64,000 nt of DNA, taken from positions 186,001 to 250,000 of the forward strand of contig NZ_FMBW01000071.1 in NCBI RefSeq assembly GCF_900091725.1. The letters are read 5' to 3'. The notes beneath the pieces were generated by a model. That model worked only from the letters and a program-made list of their open reading frames with translations, had not been told where the DNA came from and made no database searches. This stretch comes from Streptomyces sp. DvalAA-43 (GTDB lineage: Bacteria > Actinomycetota > Actinomycetes > Streptomycetales > Streptomycetaceae). Of this stretch, positions 59,773 to 64,000 are shown in pieces (the first letter of the stretch is position 1; the number at the start of each line of letters is the position of its first letter). Made by a program: the position numbers and the translations under genes.

Positions 59773-60957
59773 TCAAGCTCCCTTCGCCGCCTGGAACAGT
59801 TCCGCCCGCGGGTCGTGGCCCGCGGTCGCCTTCCGGTAGGCCTCCAGCGCGTCCCTGGCCTCGGTGCCGAGGTCCCTGGGCACCGCCACCTCGACGGTGA
59901 CCAGCAGGTCGCCCCGGGTGCCGTCCTTGCGTACGGCGCCCTTGCCGCGGGCGCGCATCGTGCGTCCGTTGGGGGTGCCCGCGGGGAGTTTCAGGGTGAC
60001 CGGCGGGCCGCCGAGCGTGGGGACCTTCACCTCGCCGCCGAGCGCCGCCTCCGTGAAGTCGACGGGCACGGTGACCGTGAGGTTGTCGCCCTTGCGGCCG
60101 AAGACCGGGTGGGCGTCGACATGGACCACGACGTAGAGATCGCCGGCCGGTCCACCGCGCTCGCCCGGACCGCCCTTGCCGCGCAGCCGGATCCGCTGGC
60201 CGTCCGAGACGCCCGCCGGGATCCGGACCTGCATGGTCCGGGAGGACTTCGCCCGTCCGCTGCCCTTGCAGACGTCGCAGGGGTCCTGGGCGATGAGGCC
60301 CCGGCCCTTGCAGTCCACGCAGGGGTCGGTGAGCGAGAAGCCGCCGCCGGTGCCGCGCGAGACCTGGCCGGTGCCGAGACAGGTCGGGCAGACCCTGGGG
60401 GTGCCGTTCTTGTCACCGGTGCCGGAACACGCCTTGCAGGGCGCCTGGCTGGACATCCGCAGCGGGACCGTGGCCCCGTCGACCGCCTCGGTGAAGCTGA
60501 GCGTCACCTCGGACTCGATGTCCTGGCCGCGGCGCGGCTGCACCCGCGTCCCCGTACCGCCCCGGTTGAACAGGCCGCCGAAGACATCGCCCAGACCGCC
60601 GCCGCCGAAACCGCCGGCGCCGCCGCCCTGGCCCCCGCCCTGGGTGCCGCCGAAGAGGTCGCCCAGGTCGAAGTTGAAGTTGCCTCCCGCGCCGCCGGGT
60701 CCGGCCCTGAAGCCGCCGTTGCCGAAGAGGGCGCGTGCCTCGTCGTACTCCTTGCGCTTCTTGCTGTCACCGAGGACGTCGTTCGCCTCGGAGATCTCCT
60801 TGAAGCGCTCCTCGGCCTTGTCGTCGCCCTTGTTGGCGTCGGGGTGGAACTCGCGGGCGAGCTTCCGGTACGCCTTCTTGATCTCGGCGTCGGTGGCGTC
60901 CTTGGGGACGCCGAGGACCTTGTAGTAGTCCTTCTCGACGAAGTCCTTCGTGCTCAT
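59773..60957 (-). CDS. dnaJ: DnaJ co-chaperone
   Basis: Type I (group A) Hsp40 of 394 residues. The J-domain is at 5-75 with the HPD motif at 38-40 (REFHPDANKG). A Gly/Phe-rich region is at 80-135. The zinc domain has four CXXCXGXG units: CKACSGTG, CPTCLGTG, CVDCKGRG and CDVCKGSG. The C-terminal substrate-binding domains include PAGTPNGRTMRARGKG. ATG 60957 (MSTKDFVEKDYYKVLG) is the family start. It lies 93 bp after grpE and directly before hspR. Confidence 0.97.
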   Translation of the reverse strand: MSTKDFVEKDYYKVLGVPKDATDAEIKKAYRKLAREFHPDANKGDDKAEERFKEISEANDVLGDSKKRKEYDEARALFGNGGFRAGPGGAGGNFNFDLGDLFGGTQGGGQGGGAGGFGGGGLGDVFGGLFNRGGTGTRVQPRRGQDIESEVTLSFTEAVDGATVPLRMSSQAPCKACSGTGDKNGTPRVCPTCLGTGQVSRGTGGGFSLTDPCVDCKGRGLIAQDPCDVCKGSGRAKSSRTMQVRIPAGVSDGQRIRLRGKGGPGERGGPAGDLYVVVHVDAHPVFGRKGDNLTVTVPVDFTEAALGGEVKVPTLGGPPVTLKLPAGTPNGRTMRARGKGAVRKDGTRGDLLVTVEVAVPRDLGTEARDALEAYRKATAGHDPRAELFQAAKGA

Positions 60958-61050
60958 CGACGTCCCTCCTTCCGGACGATCGGCCATGCGACCGGCCCGT
61001 GGGCCGGTCGCATGGCCGGGCGGTGGGCCGCGAGGTGGTCAGACGGGATG

Positions 61051-61701
61051 TCAGACCTCCTCGGTGCCACCGCTCTCCTCGTCGTTTGCCTTCTCTTCCT
61101 GGGCTGCGGCCGGCGTCGCCCCCGGCTGCGGTTCGGCCACGGCCACCCGCGCGGGGCGGATGGTGCGCTCGCCGATCCGATACCCCGGCTGCAGGATCGC
61201 CACGCAGGTCGTCTCGGTGACGTCCGGCGCGTACGAGTGCATCAGGGCTTCGTGGATCGTCGGGTCGAAGGGCTCGCCCTCCTTGCCGAACTGCTGCAGG
61301 CCCAGCTTGGCGACGACCGTCTCAAGAGACTCGGCCACCGACTTGAACCCGCCCACGAGCTCGCCGTGATCCCGGGCGCGGCCGACGTCGTCGAGCACGG
61401 GCAGAAGCTCGGACAGGAGACCCGCGACAGCGATCTCCTTGACCGTGGCCCGGTCCCGCTCGACGCGGCGGCGGTAGTTCTGGTACTCGGCCTGGAGCCG
61501 CTGGAGGTCGCCCGTGCGCTCGTTGAGCGCGGTGCGGACCTGGTCCAGCTGCGCGGTCAGACCGACTGTCTGTACTCCGTCCCCGGCCGGGGGCGCCCCC
61601 TCCTCCGAAGAGGAGGCGGCGTCCTTCGGCTCAGCTCCGTCAGGGGTGGCGCCGGAGGGGACGTCGGGCTTCTCCTCGAAGCCCGGAGTCTCCTCGGTCA
61701 C
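61051..61701 (-). CDS. grpE: GrpE nucleotide exchange factor
   Basis: Nucleotide exchange factor for DnaK, 216 residues. The N-terminus is disordered and acidic. The long helix LTAQLDQVRTALNERTGDLQRLQAEYQNYRRRVERDRATVKEIAVAGLLSELLPVLDDVGRARDHG carries the family signature. The beta domain EGEPFDPTIHEALMHSYAPDVTETTCVAILQPGYRIGERTIRPARVAVAEP follows. The GTG start overlaps the dnaK stop (GTGA), so translation is coupled and the ratio is set to DnaK. Confidence 0.97.
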   Translation of the reverse strand: MTEETPGFEEKPDVPSGATPDGAEPKDAASSSEEGAPPAGDGVQTVGLTAQLDQVRTALNERTGDLQRLQAEYQNYRRRVERDRATVKEIAVAGLLSELLPVLDDVGRARDHGELVGGFKSVAESLETVVAKLGLQQFGKEGEPFDPTIHEALMHSYAPDVTETTCVAILQPGYRIGERTIRPARVAVAEPQPGATPAAAQEEKANDEESGGTEEV

Positions 61702-63548
61702 ACCGCACCGCCCTTGGTGTCCTTCTCGTCGTCCACGATCTCGGCGTCGACGACATCGTCATCGGCCTTGGCCTGGGCGCCCGGCTGCGGGTCGCCCTGC
61801 GGGCCGCCGTCGGCCTGGGCGTTGGCGTACATCGCCTGGCCGAGCTTCTGCGAGACGGCCGCGACCTTCTCGGTGGCGGTACGGATCTCGGCGGTGTCCT
61901 CGCCCTTGAGCTTCTCCTTCAGCTCGGTGAGCGCGGTCTCCACCTCCGTCTTCACGTCACCGGGGACCTTGTCCTCGTTGTCCTTGAGGAACTTCTCCGT
62001 CTGGTAGACGAGCTGCTCGCCCTGGTTGCGCGACTCGGCGGCCTCGCGGCGGCGGTGGTCCTCCTCCGCGTACTGCTCGGCCTCCTCACGCATCCGGTTG
62101 ACCTCGTCCTTCGGCAGCGAGGAGCCGCCGGTGACGGTCATCTTCTGCTCCTTGCCGGTGCCGAGGTCCTTGGCGGCGACGTGCATGATGCCGTTCGCGT
62201 CGATGTCGAACGCGACCTCGATCTGCGGGACGCCACGCGGGGCCGGCGGCAGGCCGGTCAGCTCGAACATGCCGAGCTTCTTGTTGTACGCCGCGATCTC
62301 GCGCTCGCCCTGGTAGACCTGGATCTGCACGGACGGCTGGTTGTCCTCGGCCGTCGTGAAGATCTCGGAGCGCTTGGTCGGGATCGTGGTGTTGCGCTCG
62401 ATGAGCTTCGTCATGATGCCGCCCTTGGTCTCGATACCGAGGGACAGCGGGGTGACGTCGAGGAGCAGGACGTCCTTGACCTCGCCCTTGAGGACACCGG
62501 CCTGGAGCGAGGCGCCGATGGCGACGACCTCGTCCGGGTTCACACCCTTGTTGGCCTCCTGGCCACCGGTCAGCTCCTTGACGAGCTCGGCGACGGCCGG
62601 CATACGGGTGGAGCCACCGACGAGAACGACGTGGTCGATCTCGGAGAGCTGGATGCCCGCGTCCTTGATGACGTTGTGGAACGGGCTCTTGCAGCGGTCC
62701 AGGAGGTCGGCCGTGAGCTGCTGGAACTGCGAGCGCGTGAGCTTCTCGTCCAGGTGCAGCGGGCCCTCGGCGGACGCCGTGATGTAGGGCAGGTTGATCG
62801 TGGTCTCCGTCGAGGACGAGAGCTCGATCTTCGCCTTCTCCGCGGCCTCGCGCAGACGCTGGAGAGCCATCTTGTCCTTGGACAGGTCCACGCCGTGCCC
62901 GTTGGCGAACTGCTTCACCAGGTAGTCGACGACGCGCTGGTCCCAGTCGTCACCACCGAGGTGGTTGTCACCGTTGGTGGCCTTCACCTCGACGACGCCG
63001 TCACCGATCTCCAGGAGCGACACGTCGAAGGTGCCGCCACCGAGGTCGAAGACGAGGATCGTCTGGTCGTCCTTGTCGAGCCCGTACGCCAGCGCGGCGG
63101 CGGTCGGCTCGTTGACGATACGCAGGACGTTCAGGCCCGCGATCTCGCCGGCCTCCTTCGTCGCCTGACGCTCGGAGTCGTTGAAGTACGCGGGGACGGT
63201 GATGACCGCGTCGGTCACCTTCTCGCCCAGGTACGACTCGGCGTCGCGCTTCAGCTTCTGCAGGATGAAGGCGCTCATCTGCTGCGGGTTGAAGCTCTTG
63301 CCGTCCAGGTCGATCTTCCAGTCAGTGCCCATGTGGCGCTTGACCGAGCGGATGGTCCTGTCGACGTTGGTCACTGCCTGGCGCTTGGCGACCTCGCCGA
63401 CCAGCACCTCGCCGTTCTTCGCGAAGGCGACGACGGACGGCGTGGTCCTGGCGCCCTCTGCGTTGGTGATGACGGTGGGCTCGCCGCCTTCGAGAACGCT
63501 GACGACGGAGTTAGTCGTGCCCAGGTCGATGCCGACCGCACGTGCCAT
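61698..63548 (-). CDS. dnaK: DnaK (Hsp70) chaperone
   Basis: Hsp70 of 616 residues. The ATPase domain has MARAVGIDLGTTNSVVSVLEGG, VITVPAYFNDSERQATKEAGEIAGLNVLRIVNEPTAAALAYG, ILVFDLGGGTFDVSLLEIGDGVVEV and VLVGGSTRMPAV. The linker VLLLDVTPLSLGIETKGG and a peptide-binding domain follow, with a C-terminal DDDVVDAEIVDDEKD. GGAGGA precedes ATG 63548 by six bases. It is first in the heat-shock operon, behind a pair of HAIR boxes. It is slightly shorter than E. coli DnaK because it lacks a segment of the ATPase domain, normal for actinobacteria. Confidence 0.98.
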   Translation of the reverse strand: MARAVGIDLGTTNSVVSVLEGGEPTVITNAEGARTTPSVVAFAKNGEVLVGEVAKRQAVTNVDRTIRSVKRHMGTDWKIDLDGKSFNPQQMSAFILQKLKRDAESYLGEKVTDAVITVPAYFNDSERQATKEAGEIAGLNVLRIVNEPTAAALAYGLDKDDQTILVFDLGGGTFDVSLLEIGDGVVEVKATNGDNHLGGDDWDQRVVDYLVKQFANGHGVDLSKDKMALQRLREAAEKAKIELSSSTETTINLPYITASAEGPLHLDEKLTRSQFQQLTADLLDRCKSPFHNVIKDAGIQLSEIDHVVLVGGSTRMPAVAELVKELTGGQEANKGVNPDEVVAIGASLQAGVLKGEVKDVLLLDVTPLSLGIETKGGIMTKLIERNTTIPTKRSEIFTTAEDNQPSVQIQVYQGEREIAAYNKKLGMFELTGLPPAPRGVPQIEVAFDIDANGIMHVAAKDLGTGKEQKMTVTGGSSLPKDEVNRMREEAEQYAEEDHRRREAAESRNQGEQLVYQTEKFLKDNEDKVPGDVKTEVETALTELKEKLKGEDTAEIRTATEKVAAVSQKLGQAMYANAQADGGPQGDPQPGAQAKADDDVVDAEIVDDEKDTKGGAV

Positions 63549-63570
63549 TTCAGTTCCTCCAGCTTGACTA

Positions 63571-63643
63571 CTTGAGTGGATCTGACTCAAGGATGCATGA
63601 CGCCTGCCCCACTGTCAACAGACCTGAGTCGAGGAGACTCAAC
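63571..63643 (-). promoter_or_regulatory. two HAIR boxes (HspR operators) upstream of dnaK
   Basis: CTTGAGT-N7-ACTCAAG at 63571-63591 is an exact consensus match, and CCTGAGT-N7-ACTCAAC at 63623-63643 is a near match. They lie 23-95 bp upstream of the dnaK ATG, where HspR-DnaK would block the promoter until misfolded proteins titrate DnaK. Confidence 0.93.
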
Positions 63644-64000
63644 TATCGTGCACACCCCCGGCGCCGACTGCGGATCCCCGACCCTACGGCCGGCACGCGG
63701 CCCCGCCCATGCGGCACGCGCGAAGCGCACACGAACCGGGCAGCGGCCGATCGCACGCGACACTCCCCGTCCCCCCGGCGCCGCAGCCCCTCCCCATCAT
63801 CGCCCCATGGGATCGTTCTGTCACAAAATGCCGTGAGTCACACAAAACCGGCACTCGAACCCCGCCGAGACCCCAGGCAGGTGCGAATGATGCGGACCCG
63901 GAGAACGCGGAACCGGAGAACAAGGACAGCGGAGGCGGAGAAGAAGGCAGGGACACGCACCCGGCCGAGCGGCTGGGAGCCGCCGTCCGCCAAGCGCGTA
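63644..64000. other. 357-bp right end without a supported gene
   Basis: GC-rich DNA upstream of dnaK up to the window edge. One plus-strand frame from about 63893 reads DPENAEPENKDSGGGEEG and then HPAERLGAAVRQAR, reminiscent of the beginning of an XRE-type helix-turn-helix protein. No start codon is visible in that frame, so it is not called as a gene. Confidence 0.4.

Noticed and set aside
63893..64000. Plus-strand frame ending HPAERLGAAVRQAR at the right edge, similar to an XRE-type N-terminus
   Set aside because: No ATG, GTG or TTG precedes it in frame within the visible region and the sequence is cut by the window. It needs the next bases to judge.

Overview
The window is chromosomal core DNA from a Streptomyces-like actinomycete. 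Signs of this are the very high G+C, GTG/TTG/CTG starts, many ATGA/GTGA stop-start overlaps, SigE-type sigma factor, XRE-DUF5753/DUF397 pair, PucR and LuxR regulators, family-19 chitinases with direct-repeat promoters, and a dnaK-grpE-dnaJ-hspR operon with HspR (HAIR) boxes. From memory, the order asd-ask-recR-ybaB ... purA ... fba-pyrE ... clpB ... hspR-dnaJ-grpE-dnaK matches the SCO3613-SCO3671 interval of S. coelicolor; I could not run a search.

Layout. 1-5.9 kb: partial methyltransferase, S9 peptidase, SURF1-like protein, and a sigma factor with a translationally coupled membrane partner. 6.2-10.7 kb: asd-ask (aspartate pathway), DUF5063, recR, ybaB, with an odd repetitive segment between recR and DUF5063. 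11-18.7 kb: SLATT protein, GntR regulator, class III aminotransferase, Ser/Thr kinase, XRE/DUF397 module. 18.8-25.8 kb: secreted beta-propeller/Ig protein, phosphotransferase, PucR regulator, two paralogous GH19 chitinases, each behind a DasR-type operator promoter. 26-35.9 kb: purA, a degenerate DAG-kinase-like protein, a MarR/GbsR regulator divergent from an ABC exporter, a P450, and a NarL/DesK two-component system. 36-39 kb: a three-gene kynurenine operon (tryptophan dioxygenase, kynureninase, formamidase). 39-53 kb: transporters, PLP enzymes, fba, pyrE, a putative parS site between pyrE and fba, membrane aminopropyltransferase-like protein, DUF2617, YbjN. 53.8-63.6 kb: heat-shock genes clpB and dnaK-grpE-dnaJ-hspR, both headed by HAIR boxes, flanking a small unusual locus (LuxR regulator, exported DIGW-repeat protein, Rieske-like remnant).

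How it works together. HspR, encoded last in its operon, very likely represses both its own operon and clpB through the HAIR pairs. DasR (encoded elsewhere) should link N-acetylglucosamine status to both chitinases. The kynurenine operon converts tryptophan to anthranilate; no kynurenine 3-monooxygenase is present here. The least explained elements are the 57.3-59.1 kb DIGW locus, the repetitive coupled ORF between recR and DUF5063, the second chitinase with its apparent CTG start and altered active-site context, and the Gly/Ser/His/Cys-rich membrane protein at 49.8 kb. No tRNA, rRNA, CRISPR array, insertion sequence or prophage was recognised.
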